Notes: a model not told the origin generated them from the letters alone. A stretch of DNA of 33,619 bases from Ramicandelaber brevisporus (GCA_025201865.1 MU602727.1:23716-57334); one strand, 5' to 3'; positions 26,105-33,619 are shown, counted from the stretch's first letter. Made by a program: numbers and translations.

Positions 26105-26769
26105 GTACGTCATTTCTCTTCATTCGCTCGGTGTCATGGATCGGCCGCTTTTAGGCACATCCATCTCATCTTCATGCAGTCACTGAGGCAACTTTGATAT
26201 GTCTAGTTGACCAACGATTATTCAGGTTAATTTCACATCTCCTTCAGCCGAATCCACACTACTGTGAAGTTTGCATTGTCTAAGCCAGAAAGATCTATAT
26301 TTGGACGACACTCTATTTTGATCTCACGATTGTGGTCATCGTACTACGCGCGTTTCTGTCGGTTGTGCAGAGAACATGGACCGAATCCTACAGTCGTCAA
26401 CCAATGGTCTGTGTTGGGGAGGCGTGTGGTTCGATTAAAAAAAATTTACACAACTGCACAGTCACGAGTCGCATCAACGTTGAGATCCAAAATTAGAACT
26501 TGACGAGAATGACCATGACCTAGACACAGGCACTGTAAGGTTGCCGCTGCGGCCGAGCCGGTTTTTTAAACTCCCTTCCCTTGCACAAATGTGTCTTTCC
26601 CTTTGGTGCGACATACCTTCCTGACATCATCCATCCATCCATCCATCCAACATAAACCTCGTTCCTTGCCCCTCTCTCCTCTCTCTTCCACTTGTTTGCC
26701 ATTGTTACTGACATCGCTGTCAACCTATCGCACGCATCTACCGTTGTTTGTTACATTGCACTTCTACAG
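26105..26769 (+). other. Possible 5' UTR intron of the second Rho GTPase gene
   Basis: A strong donor (CAG|GTACGT at 26105) and a pyrimidine-rich acceptor (TTGCACTTCTACAG ending at 26769) bracket 665 bp, 24 bp before the Rho ATG. CTGAC near 26704 could serve as a branch site. This is inferred from motifs alone. An alternative donor, CAG|GTTAAT, lies near 26226. Confidence 0.25.
26629..26648 (+). repeat. ATCC microsatellite, five units
   Basis: Five perfect tandem copies of ATCC lie in the region upstream of the second Rho GTPase. Confidence 0.9.
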
Positions 26770-26793
26770 TAAAACGAAAAAAGAAAGTCACGC

Positions 26794-27399
26794 ATGCCAG
26801 CTCTCCCACCAGTGTCGAAGAAATTGGTAATTGTCGGCGATGGCGCCTGTGGCAAGACAAGTCTGCTCATTGTGTTTAAGGGCGGTCAGTTTCCAACCAA
26901 CCACCTGCCCACTGTATTCGAGTCCTCTGTAGTCGACGTTACCGTTGGCAACGACCGCGTTGTGGAGCTGAATTTGTGGGATAGCGCCGGCCAGGAAGAA
27001 TACCGCTCACTGCGTACATTGTGCTACCCGGACACCGACGTTGTTCTCATTTGCTACTCGATCGACAACCCAGACTCGTACGACAATGTCAAGTCGCTGT
27101 GGTATCCAGACATCTCCCACTTCTGCCGTGGCGTGCCATACGTTCTCGTTGCATGCAAGTCCGATATCCGCAACAACCCTGCCGCCATCGAGGAAATGAG
27201 AAGAGCCGGCGCACAACGCGACCAGCCCATCACCAAAGAAGAGGGCCAGAGATTAGCAAACGAGATTGGTGCCAAGGCTTTCATTGAGTGCTCTGCCCTT
27301 GCCAACTTCAACGTCCAGAGAGTATTTGAGACTGCCGCAAGACTTGCATTGGCAAAGGGTGGTGACTCGACTCCATCTGGATGCTGCGTCATCCTTTAA
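26794..27399 (+). CDS. Atypical Rho-family GTPase, 201 aa
   Basis: The P-loop is GDGACGKT (15-22), as in RhoA. Switch I is LPTVFESSVVDV (38-49): the effector-loop Asn-Tyr of Rho proteins is Ser-Ser. G3 is WDSAGQEEYRSLRTLCYP (62-79), with Ser for the usual Thr and changed Asp-Arg (to Arg-Ser) in switch II. G4 is CKSD (121-124) and G5 is CSAL (166-169) in place of CSAK. The Rho insert region is at about 127-146. The end is GCCVIL: CVIL is a CAAX box with Leu, predicting geranylgeranylation, and the neighbouring Cys could be palmitoylated. There is no polybasic tail. Codons are strongly C-ending, suggesting high expression and differing from the Rho3-like gene at 24.2 kb. It is clearly Rho but fits none of the standard fungal classes well. 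Confidence 0.88.
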   Translation: MPALPPVSKKLVIVGDGACGKTSLLIVFKGGQFPTNHLPTVFESSVVDVTVGNDRVVELNLWDSAGQEEYRSLRTLCYPDTDVVLICYSIDNPDSYDNVKSLWYPDISHFCRGVPYVLVACKSDIRNNPAAIEEMRRAGAQRDQPITKEEGQRLANEIGAKAFIECSALANFNVQRVFETAARLALAKGGDSTPSGCCVIL

Positions 27400-27546
27400 T
27401 CAGCCACCTCCCCCCTTCGTTATTACCTTTCAATTTATACCTTTATTATCAACGTTTTCTTTTGTTCTTTTCGCTTTGTTTCGTTTAAAATGACTTTCCA
27501 ATTAATGGAGTTGTTCATCAGGCGGGCTGTAAATAGTCAGTTGATA

Positions 27547-27588
27547 TAGAACTGCCAGTTCTACTACCGATGTCAAATAGATGACATC
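27547..27588. repeat. Two adjacent perfect inverted repeats
   Basis: 27547-27563 is TAGAACTG-C-CAGTTCTA (8-bp arms). Five bases later, 27569-27588 is GATGTCA-AATAGA-TGACATC (7-bp arms). The second has half-sites resembling CRE-type bZIP sites and would also fold as an RNA hairpin. Confidence 0.75.
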
Positions 27589-27629
27589 ATGGGATTGCGG
27601 CTAGTGTGGCGGAGATGGCCCGAGCTGCA

Positions 27630-27650
27630 GGTCCGAAGTCTGCACGGACC
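27630..27650. repeat. Inverted repeat GGTCCG...CGGACC
   Basis: Six-base perfect arms flank a nine-base loop. Further dyads follow at 27710-27719 (AAGCTAGCTT) and 27793-27803 (AGCTG-A-CAGCT). Confidence 0.6.
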
Positions 27651-27849
27651 GCGTCAACGGACAGCGGTTTCCGCATAGTTTACTGGCTGTCATAAGCGGT
27701 TAGTAGATGAAGCTAGCTTGCTGATGGTTGGCTGGATTGCTGGCGAAGTTGCCGCGTGTATTCGACTAGGACACCGATGCTAGAGGGACATTAGCTGACA
27801 GCTGCGTAAGATATCTGACATCCACGATGCAGCCACCTGCCAGTATCAG

Positions 27850-27856
27850 TATAAAT
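27850..27856 (+). promoter_or_regulatory. TATA box of the secreted-protein gene
   Basis: TATAAAT lies 178 bp upstream of the chosen ATG. A start site about 30 bp downstream would leave a leader of ~150 nt that contains the GATA-motif array. Confidence 0.45.
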
Positions 27857-27896
27857 GTTGCTCGACGGATAGCTTCGACACTCATCATCACCCTGT

Positions 27897-27972
27897 CTTA
27901 TCCACCATCCTGTTCACCATCAGCTTATCATCAGCTTATCACCAGCTTATCACCATCTTATCACCAACTCAT
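27897..27972 (-). promoter_or_regulatory. GATA-type motif array on an 11-bp tandem repeat
   Basis: Five copies of CTTATC (GATAAG on the minus strand) start at 27897, 27924, 27935, 27946 and 27957. The last four are phased at 11 bp within five tandem CAYCAGCTTAT-type units (27918-27972), the fifth unit being degenerate. GATA factors in fungi (AreA/Nit2, SreA types) bind HGATAR sites and control nitrogen or iron genes. Binding here is an inference. Confidence 0.5.
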
Positions 27973-28033
27973 AGATACACATACACATTGTAGACTCACC
28001 AAATCTTCCAAACTAACCTCATCCATCTTTTCG

Positions 28034-28501
28034 ATGCGTTTCTCAACTGCCTCCGTCGCTTCCCTCGCCGCAGCCGCTGCTCTGGTGGCCACCAGCGGCG
28101 TCTCTGCCTCCCCTGTCGCCGCCATGGCCAACATGACCTTTGAGTCACTCCCTGGTACCGACATTTCCCCGCGCATCAATCCCGCTCTGATCAGGCGCAG
28201 CGGCAGCTCTGAGTGCAAGGGCTTGGACTTCGACATCAAGCTGTTCCACATCAAGGCGTGCACGGCCGGCACCGACTTCCGCAAGTTCCAGTTCGAGTGC
28301 TCGGCGTTTGGCGTCACTCTTGCGTCTGCAGACTGCGACCTTACAGCCAGCGACAAGTGCCAGTCCAAGTTCTGGTTCCTGGCCGCGCCGGTGGTCCTCA
28401 ACTGGTACTGCAAGAGCAGCAAGCTCACCGTGTCCGGCGAGTACTATCCGTTCTGGCAGACCGTCGCCATTCCCGAGTTCTCCACCGGTCTGCCGTGCTA
28501 A
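28034..28501 (+). CDS. Small secreted cysteine-containing protein with propeptide, 155 aa
   Basis: The protein has a signal peptide (residues 1-25, hydrophobic AAAAALVATSGVSA), a propeptide with one sequon (N33), and a dibasic Arg54-Arg55 site suited to a Kex2-type protease. The mature ~100 residues contain seven cysteines (61, 76, 89, 101, 109, 126, 155), the last being the final residue. Seven leaves one unpaired or able to dimerise. The mature domain is rich in aromatic beta-like stretches (FRKFQFECSAFGV, SKFWFLAAPVVLNWYC, YYPFWQTVAIPEF). I know no family for it. Third positions are strongly C/G, suggesting high expression. The ATG at 28034 fits the signal peptide; the frame is open 69 codons further up through the CACCAGCTTAT repeats, which I read as leader. 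A diverged, broken paralogue lies 3 kb upstream in inverse orientation. Confidence 0.8.
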   Translation: MRFSTASVASLAAAAALVATSGVSASPVAAMANMTFESLPGTDISPRINPALIRRSGSSECKGLDFDIKLFHIKACTAGTDFRKFQFECSAFGVTLASADCDLTASDKCQSKFWFLAAPVVLNWYCKSSKLTVSGEYYPFWQTVAIPEFSTGLPC

Positions 28502-28597
28502 ACCATCCCGTCCTTCGTCTTCTTTTTTTTCTGACCCCTCTTTCTTTTCTTCCTGTAGTTTTAAAGCCTGTGTTCCTGCTTTCTTTCTAAAGTTACC

Positions 28598-28603
28598 AAT
28601 AAA
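28598..28603 (+). terminator. AATAAA polyadenylation signal
   Basis: AATAAA lies 97 nt after the stop codon of the secreted-protein gene and 35 bp before the stop of the convergent WD40 gene, so the two 3' UTRs probably overlap or abut. Confidence 0.5.
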
Positions 28604-28637
28604 AGTTATTAAGAATGCTGATAAATGAAATAGAGAA

Positions 28638-31600
28638 CTAAATGTAATTAGAAACTTGGCCCTCATTATGCGGCTGTTGGGGCTGTGGGAGGAATGCCTT
28701 GAGCCTGTCGATGGCTCCTTGAACTTCACGTGCATTTGGACCAAGCTCATTTGCCGCCACTTGGTGTCTAACCAAATCCGTGAGCAACTTGTACATGACA
28801 GCGGCCTCTTTGGCTGCTCTATCCCGCTCTGGCTGATTGGGCGATGTTGCCAGGTGATTGATTTGGTCAAAGAATCCTTTGCCAATTTGACGGAATGCCT
28901 GCACAATTGTACCCATTGTCAATCCAGGAACCTCACGGCGAGTCAGCACCAGCACACGACCCAGGCGCTGAAGAGTAATGTGGAAAACCTTGGCCTCGAG
29001 CATGCGCAGAATCTGGGCACTACCGGCTCCGCTGCCGCCAGCCTGAGGAGAGGCGGCGGGTGGAGCACCTGGGAAATTGCCGCCTGAAGAGCCGCCTGCT
29101 CCAGCGCCACTGCCACCGGCCTGTGCTCTCGCCAGTTCAGCTGCAACAGCATCGACCTGTTTCTTGAACTTTGGAACAGCAATGCCAGAGAGTGGTTTGC
29201 TGAGAATCTGGGCAATGTCGTAGCCACCATAGTTGTGAATGATCTCAGAGGCACTAACAATGAACTCATCGTAGAATCGCAACTTCAGCAATGCATTGTG
29301 ATACAGTCGAAGCACACCAGCAGAGAATGTATCTGGTCGGCCAGTGCCTGGACCACCGCCATGGACACCACTGGCTCTAGGACCACCACCAACACGAGCA
29401 GGGTTTGGATGATTCTTGGAGGACATGTATTCACGCACGGCACGCACAACATTCTCCGCAGTCTTGTCATTGCTGGATCCAGATTCAGTGGAAGACATGA
29501 CAACCTCTTGCACTCTGATTTCGAGAGCAATCATGGCAAGAATGCCGTCTGGGTTAGCAGCGATACACTCTTTGATGATTTGACGCGTACGAATGATTTG
29601 AGCATGGCGGGCAGATAAATCACGGCCGCCCATTGAACTGCTGCTGGGACTTGGACCAACACTGCTTGCGTTACTTGAAGTGAGGTTGGCTGGGATAGAG
29701 CCAGGCATACTTGTGGAATCATCCACCAGAGATGAACCGCGCTTCTGGGCCATTGTGGGGGTGATTGGACTTGGAGGCTCACTGCCACTAGTATTGCCAC
29801 TATCACCTGCACCGCCAGAGCCAGATGCACTGCCGTCAGACTTGGCATCGGGATCAAATACAGTTGGAGAGAGAAGAATGTGAATGGTTTCATTCAAATC
29901 AGCCAATGTCAATCCATTCTGGTGACTGGGTGAATGCTGGCGAGCAATTGCAGCATCATGGATAATAGTTGACAGCTCCAATCCCAATCGCAGTGTTTTC
30001 AAACAATCTCTGGGCATTCCAACTTTAATAATGGCTTTAATTAGATTTGGCTCAAATAGACTTGGCTCATCTTTCATTGCATTGAGGATATCTTGCTCAA
30101 TATTGGCCAGTGAGTTCCAATCTTCATTTCTAGCCAGCTGCTCAACTTTAGATCTGATTGATATTCCAACAACTGAATCAAACACCTTTCTAGCCTGACT
30201 CAGACTTTGTAAACTGAGAATATCTCCACCTGCGCCACTTCCACCAGCATGGCTGCCGTTACCTCGGCCAGACGTTGATGCAGATTTCGAAGTCCATGAC
30301 AAATTATGATCTGAGCTGGACCCGCCAGAAACACTTTTAGCAATGGTTAACGGAGATATTCCACCAGGTGTTTGAGAACTCATGTATAATCTAGGCAGCA
30401 CGTCTGCAATTGACACACCAGGAGGCAATCCATATGAATATTTGTTTAAATCTTCTGCAAAGGTAGAAATTGGCTCAAGTAAAGCTGGATCATCCAATAT
30501 TCCACCAGACCCAAATCCCATTCCAGATTCTGCATCATTCATACTTGTATCGTCTGCTGCAAAGAATGGACTCACAGTAGATGAGCCACCTCCAAATCCA
30601 GACCGGAATCTACCCATTCCACTGCCTGCTGATGGCGACAGAGTTGAACTGCCACGAGACATTGAGGCAGATGAAGCGGCTGATCTAATAAAGAGCGAGT
30701 CAGATACACCGGCCATTGACAATCGAGACGAAGCAGATGCTGAAAACGCCAGTCCAGATAGCGATGTGTACAGTGATGAGCGTGCAGAGTTATTTCCACT
30801 TCCACCGCCACCTCCACTACCACTGCCACCACCACCCTGGCTGCCGCTTGATGCCATGGGAGTTGAACCACCAGTTGGATCAACCATGGAGTATCTGTAC
30901 GTACTCATTCGTCGACTATCTCGGTTACTGGCTGCATCAAACAGTGTTCCTCCGCTACTGGCATTGCCAAGAAGAGGACCAGAATGGCGACGCTTGTCAT
31001 TTGGATTAGTGCTGTCACTGCTGCCGCGTAACAAAGAGAGTCTTTCATCATAGGCACGTTCAGCATCTCTCTGTGCCTGAAGCGATGGAATTTTGAATGA
31101 ATCAAAATCAAGCGAGTGTTTCGGTACAATTGCCTCCATTAATGGCTTTAGCTGTGAGAGTGATTCTTTATATGTCAATGATGAGCCAGCGGTAGAAGTG
31201 TGTGGCAGTATATCGCGCAACAAAGTGGATGCAGCTAGTATGTCGTGTCGATAGATGGCCAGTTCAGCTTCATATTCATCAGGATGTGTTACAGGAGAGT
31301 ACCTGTGATTGGCAGACATGTCATAGGATTCAGGCTCCAATTTATGAACAGATACCTCACCGCATCCAGTCAGTGTAAAGAAAGATGATCCTCCATATGG
31401 CAATGAATACGCAGGCGGTGCTGCTCTGATGCCAATAATACTGCTGCGGAAGCTATCATCTGTATCGATAATCACCTGTGCCTGGGGAATACGCTTCAAT
31501 CCACTACTGCTTTGCTTGTCAAACTGAGCCAATGACCGAATGGCTGATCCTCTATTGGCCGCTGACTCATCTCTGCCTGGAATCATGCCAGATGTGCGTG

Positions 31601-33194
31601 GGTTGTAGACTGAATTAGAGGGGCTCGTAACCATTGAGGCCAAGGGGGATATCGTATTTGAAGTGGGTGACTGTGCAATCAATTCGCCCGATTCGCTGTC
31701 ATTGGTTGGGATTGACTTTAAACTCCATAGTCGCCAGTGTCTATCAGCCGAGCCAGTGGATAACAGATCGCAATGCGTTGAACTCCATTGGATAGACTGA
31801 GGCGAAATCATATTATCGGACAGAGTTAACATTGATCTTCCTGCTGTAGGCATTCTGATATCCCAAACTTTAACAACGTGATCAGTTCCACCAGACGAAG
31901 CCAGCCAATAGGGAATAAATGGATTCCAGCTTAAATCACTTACTCCTCCATTTCCTCCACTTAGATGTGCATTTCGTGCTTTAAATACAGCGCTCTTGCT
32001 ATTACTGCTACTGCCTGCCCTCAAGTCTATTATAGTGATATTTCCATCCACTCCTCCAACTGCCATTAAACTGCCTGGTGAGTGCGGATTCCACGATGCA
32101 GATGATGTCGTTTGGTATGAAACCTTCTCTGCTCTGATTGGAGCACTGTTGTTGTTTACATCCCAAAAGTTAACCGTAGAACCTTGCAATGAATAAAACA
32201 GATTCATCCCTCCTCCTCCTCCTCCTCCACTGCTATTGGAACCACCAGAAGTGAATGAGTTTTGAGCAAATTCAGCCTTAATCACTCGCTTGGATGAGAT
32301 ATGAGATCCTGGAGGTGCGATATCAAGTCCACCATTATTACCATTACCGCCACTGCTACTAATATTCGATAGTTTGTTTTTGAACGTAGTGAGAGGAATT
32401 AACAGTGGATCATCATCAGAACCATCATCAAAGCCCAGCAATCTGCTTCTATCCACATTAAATATTATGTTGCTTCCTCTCTCACTACCTACCAACAGCT
32501 GCTGTCCTTTAAATGACACACTACTAACTGGCTGAGCTGTTCCAAACCCACTTTTAACAACCAGCCGCGGATGATATGCACCTGCTGCCACAGACGACGC
32601 CACCGCTGAATCATTGGCAGCCTGCGATGGGCTCGATATACTGGGAGACGATGTGGATGATGAATCACGCGTGTCTTTACTACTAAGAGAAGCAGCACTC
32701 GGTCTCATATCAACATGCAAGAAACATAAGTTCGTATCGTAGCTATTTGTACCAACAATTAGCAATGGCGCATCACTACACACATCAAGACACGTCGATA
32801 ATCCCGTAGTCTCTGGGAGTCGAAGAGTATGTGTAAACAATCCGGTGCTGCTGTTATTGCTGCTGCTGCTGCTGCTGCTATTGTTGTTGTTGTTGGCTGC
32901 TGAGGTCGAGCTAGTATACAGAGTACGACTTGGAACTCGCTGAAGATGTCTTACAAGCTCATCACTGCCAGCACCGCTTCCACCGCCTGCTGCTGTAACT
33001 ATGGTTGACGTTATTCCTGACGCATTGACGCTGGTGGAGATGATTGGCGATTCAAGCGCAAGAGCACACGCATAGGGATCGCCACCCACAAACGTTGTAC
33101 GCCAGGAATGAAGCGGTTCGGTCGGACGTGGAAGCACCACTTTACCGAGGCGATCATACGTAGTTGCTCGCTGCAACTGGGGCGGTACAAGCAT
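28638..33194 (-). CDS. Large WD40-repeat protein with Ser/Gly-rich linkers and helical C-terminus, 1518 aa
   Basis: The ATG at 33194 starts MLVPPQLQRATTYDRLGKVV; the frame is open 59 codons further up but that part is not protein-like. WD40-type repeats can be seen from about 220 to 495: VSSVSFKGQQLLVGSERG, SWNPHSPGSLMAVGGVDG..ITIIDLR, LSWNPFIPYWLASSGGTD..VKVWDIR, and IQWSSTHCDLLSTGSADRHW. Two or three more are likely in the diverged first 200 residues, split by Ser/Asn runs. A Ser/Gly-rich disordered part (about 770-990) follows. A mainly helical region comes after it, for example EQLARNEDWNSLANIEQDIL and LRLYHNALLKLRFYDEFIVS, up to the end, interrupted by Gly-rich loops. Layout resembles a scaffold or coat-like protein (beta-propeller plus helical solenoid), but I cannot name the family. 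The gene converges on the secreted-protein gene. Confidence 0.8.
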   Translation of the reverse strand: MLVPPQLQRATTYDRLGKVVLPRPTEPLHSWRTTFVGGDPYACALALESPIISTSVNASGITSTIVTAAGGGSGAGSDELVRHLQRVPSRTLYTSSTSAANNNNNSSSSSSSNNSSTGLFTHTLRLPETTGLSTCLDVCSDAPLLIVGTNSYDTNLCFLHVDMRPSAASLSSKDTRDSSSTSSPSISSPSQAANDSAVASSVAAGAYHPRLVVKSGFGTAQPVSSVSFKGQQLLVGSERGSNIIFNVDRSRLLGFDDGSDDDPLLIPLTTFKNKLSNISSSGGNGNNGGLDIAPPGSHISSKRVIKAEFAQNSFTSGGSNSSGGGGGGGMNLFYSLQGSTVNFWDVNNNSAPIRAEKVSYQTTSSASWNPHSPGSLMAVGGVDGNITIIDLRAGSSSNSKSAVFKARNAHLSGGNGGVSDLSWNPFIPYWLASSGGTDHVVKVWDIRMPTAGRSMLTLSDNMISPQSIQWSSTHCDLLSTGSADRHWRLWSLKSIPTNDSESGELIAQSPTSNTISPLASMVTSPSNSVYNPRTSGMIPGRDESAANRGSAIRSLAQFDKQSSSGLKRIPQAQVIIDTDDSFRSSIIGIRAAPPAYSLPYGGSSFFTLTGCGEVSVHKLEPESYDMSANHRYSPVTHPDEYEAELAIYRHDILAASTLLRDILPHTSTAGSSLTYKESLSQLKPLMEAIVPKHSLDFDSFKIPSLQAQRDAERAYDERLSLLRGSSDSTNPNDKRRHSGPLLGNASSGGTLFDAASNRDSRRMSTYRYSMVDPTGGSTPMASSGSQGGGGSGSGGGGGSGNNSARSSLYTSLSGLAFSASASSRLSMAGVSDSLFIRSAASSASMSRGSSTLSPSAGSGMGRFRSGFGGGSSTVSPFFAADDTSMNDAESGMGFGSGGILDDPALLEPISTFAEDLNKYSYGLPPGVSIADVLPRLYMSSQTPGGISPLTIAKSVSGGSSSDHNLSWTSKSASTSGRGNGSHAGGSGAGGDILSLQSLSQARKVFDSVVGISIRSKVEQLARNEDWNSLANIEQDILNAMKDEPSLFEPNLIKAIIKVGMPRDCLKTLRLGLELSTIIHDAAIARQHSPSHQNGLTLADLNETIHILLSPTVFDPDAKSDGSASGSGGAGDSGNTSGSEPPSPITPTMAQKRGSSLVDDSTSMPGSIPANLTSSNASSVGPSPSSSSMGGRDLSARHAQIIRTRQIIKECIAANPDGILAMIALEIRVQEVVMSSTESGSSNDKTAENVVRAVREYMSSKNHPNPARVGGGPRASGVHGGGPGTGRPDTFSAGVLRLYHNALLKLRFYDEFIVSASEIIHNYGGYDIAQILSKPLSGIAVPKFKKQVDAVAAELARAQAGGSGAGAGGSSGGNFPGAPPAASPQAGGSGAGSAQILRMLEAKVFHITLQRLGRVLVLTRREVPGLTMGTIVQAFRQIGKGFFDQINHLATSPNQPERDRAAKEAAVMYKLLTDLVRHQVAANELGPNAREVQGAIDRLKAFLPQPQQPHNEGQVSNYI

Positions 33195-33475
33195 CTCGCT
33201 GCTATTGCGTCGCTGTCTGTTTGCGTCTCTGTGGTTAAAAAAAAAAATTGTACTACACAGCGAACAACTGTGGAAACTCTGTAATGATAATAACACCCTC
33301 GCACTCAAGCGATTAGCGTTAGGCACTCTAATGTGTAACTCATTGGAACCACAGAAGGCGCCTCTTTCCAATGGTGGTCATACCAGAGTGTTGATATCAT
33401 TACATGAAGGGTGGTTTTGAAACTGCTTACAACCGTTCGCTGTGAATAACATAAGAGTGAGGGAGAGGAAGAACT
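33195..33475. other. Tandem spacer between WD40 gene and ABC transporter gene
   Basis: This 281-bp spacer contains the promoter of the minus-strand WD40 gene. A poly-T run (poly-A on the top strand, about 33238-33247) lies some 45-55 bp upstream of its ATG. I see no other gene. Confidence 0.4.
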
Positions 33476-33619
33476 TTAGTGAGAGGAAGCCTTGCTGTGG
33501 GCAATGTCGCGCAGAGTGTCGAACTCACCCGTCTGCTGGCACATGCTGCGGAAGATCGAGCCGTCGCGGTCGATCAGGCTGGCTGGCGTGTCAAACTCGG
33601 CAACCTGGCCCTTCTCCAG
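33476..33619 (-). CDS. ABCC-type (MRP/Ycf1-like) ABC transporter, last 47 codons
   Basis: The minus strand from base 33619 to TAA at 33476 is open and encodes EKGQVAEFDTPASLIDRDGS, then IFRSMCQQTGEFDTL and a short polar tail. This is the end of the second nucleotide-binding domain of ABCC transporters: the strand after the H-loop, E-F-D-(S/T)-P-x2-L, and the F-x2-(L/M)-C helix with ETGE-like residues. Such proteins carry glutathione conjugates or metals across the vacuolar or plasma membrane. Everything upstream, including Walker motifs and membrane domains, lies outside the window. Confidence 0.8.
   Translation of the reverse strand: MEKGQVAEFDTPASLIDRDGSIFRSMCQQTGEFDTLRDIAHSKASSH

Larger units (their letters stand above)
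24927..26793. other. 1.9-kb spacer with a gene relic, microsatellites and a possible 5' UTR intron
   Basis: This is the longest spacer here. It holds the broken paralogue fragment (25035-25330, minus), a CA-rich stretch near 25520-25555, CAGCAGCAGCGACAGCAGC-type repeats at 25689-25730 and 25765-25820, TATC/TCTCTATC repeats near 26030-26075, and ATCC repeats at 26629-26648. Short frames across it lack protein-like composition. The right part likely includes the leader of the second Rho gene. Confidence 0.5.
27400..28033. other. Upstream region of the secreted-protein gene, rich in inverted repeats
   Basis: After a T-rich 3' flank (27415-27490), the sequence is more GC-rich and has several perfect dyads listed separately, a TATAAAT at 27850-27856 and a GATA-motif array at 27897-27962. 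No gene is recognised here, although a structured RNA between about 27500 and 27830 cannot be excluded. Confidence 0.5.

Noticed and set aside
26264-26503. A 79-codon plus-strand frame in the spacer before the second Rho gene
   Set aside because: It does not start at ATG, shows no recognisable domain, and falls inside the proposed leader intron.

Overview
The window reads as nuclear DNA of an intron-poor fungus. Long uninterrupted reading frames encode eukaryote-only machinery: the FACT subunit Pob3, THO subunit Hpr1, the DNA polymerase alpha B subunit, the E4 enzyme Ufd2, two prenylated Rho GTPases and a mitochondrial ribosomal protein. Flanks are AT-rich and full of CT/GA and CAA/CAG microsatellites. 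A trypsin-family secreted protease, a Pob3 without an HMG box and the near absence of coding introns fit an early-diverging (zygomycete-grade, perhaps Zoopagomycota-like) fungus. That placement is an inference. I chose ATG starts throughout, because several longer open frames begin at GTG or TTG inside low-complexity leaders.

Layout, left to right: an unrecognised 3'-truncated gene (-, 1-741); mitochondrial uL1m (+); a secreted S1 protease with a GPI-like tail (-); THO subunit 1 (+); a membrane RING-H2 ligase (+); Pol alpha B subunit (+); an internally duplicated C2H2 zinc-finger protein (-); a MAPEG-family membrane protein (+); Pob3 (-); a Pof1-like nucleotidyltransferase (+); tRNA-Cys(GCA) (-); a rolling-stone/AIG1-like membrane protein (-); MsrA (-); Ufd2 (+); a Rho3-like GTPase (+); a degraded gene fragment (-) in a 1.9-kb spacer; a second, atypical Rho GTPase (+); a small secreted cysteine-containing protein (+); a 1518-residue WD40 protein (-); and the last 47 codons of an ABCC-type transporter (-).

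Most of the window is ordinary housekeeping: chromatin, replication, mRNP export, redox repair and proteostasis genes in convergent or divergent pairs, with no sign of a metabolic cluster or a new operon-like system. The accessory part is about 24.2-28.6 kb. It holds two unusual Rho GTPases, a small secreted protein gene, and a broken inverted paralogue of that gene sharing a 26-base identical stretch of 3' UTR. The secreted gene has a leader with five GATA-type motifs, four of them phased at 11 bp, and an upstream region dense in perfect inverted repeats. The other notable item is the zinc-finger protein, which is two copies of a ~295-residue module that looks OrsD-like, behind an N-terminus carrying four SUMO-type motifs.
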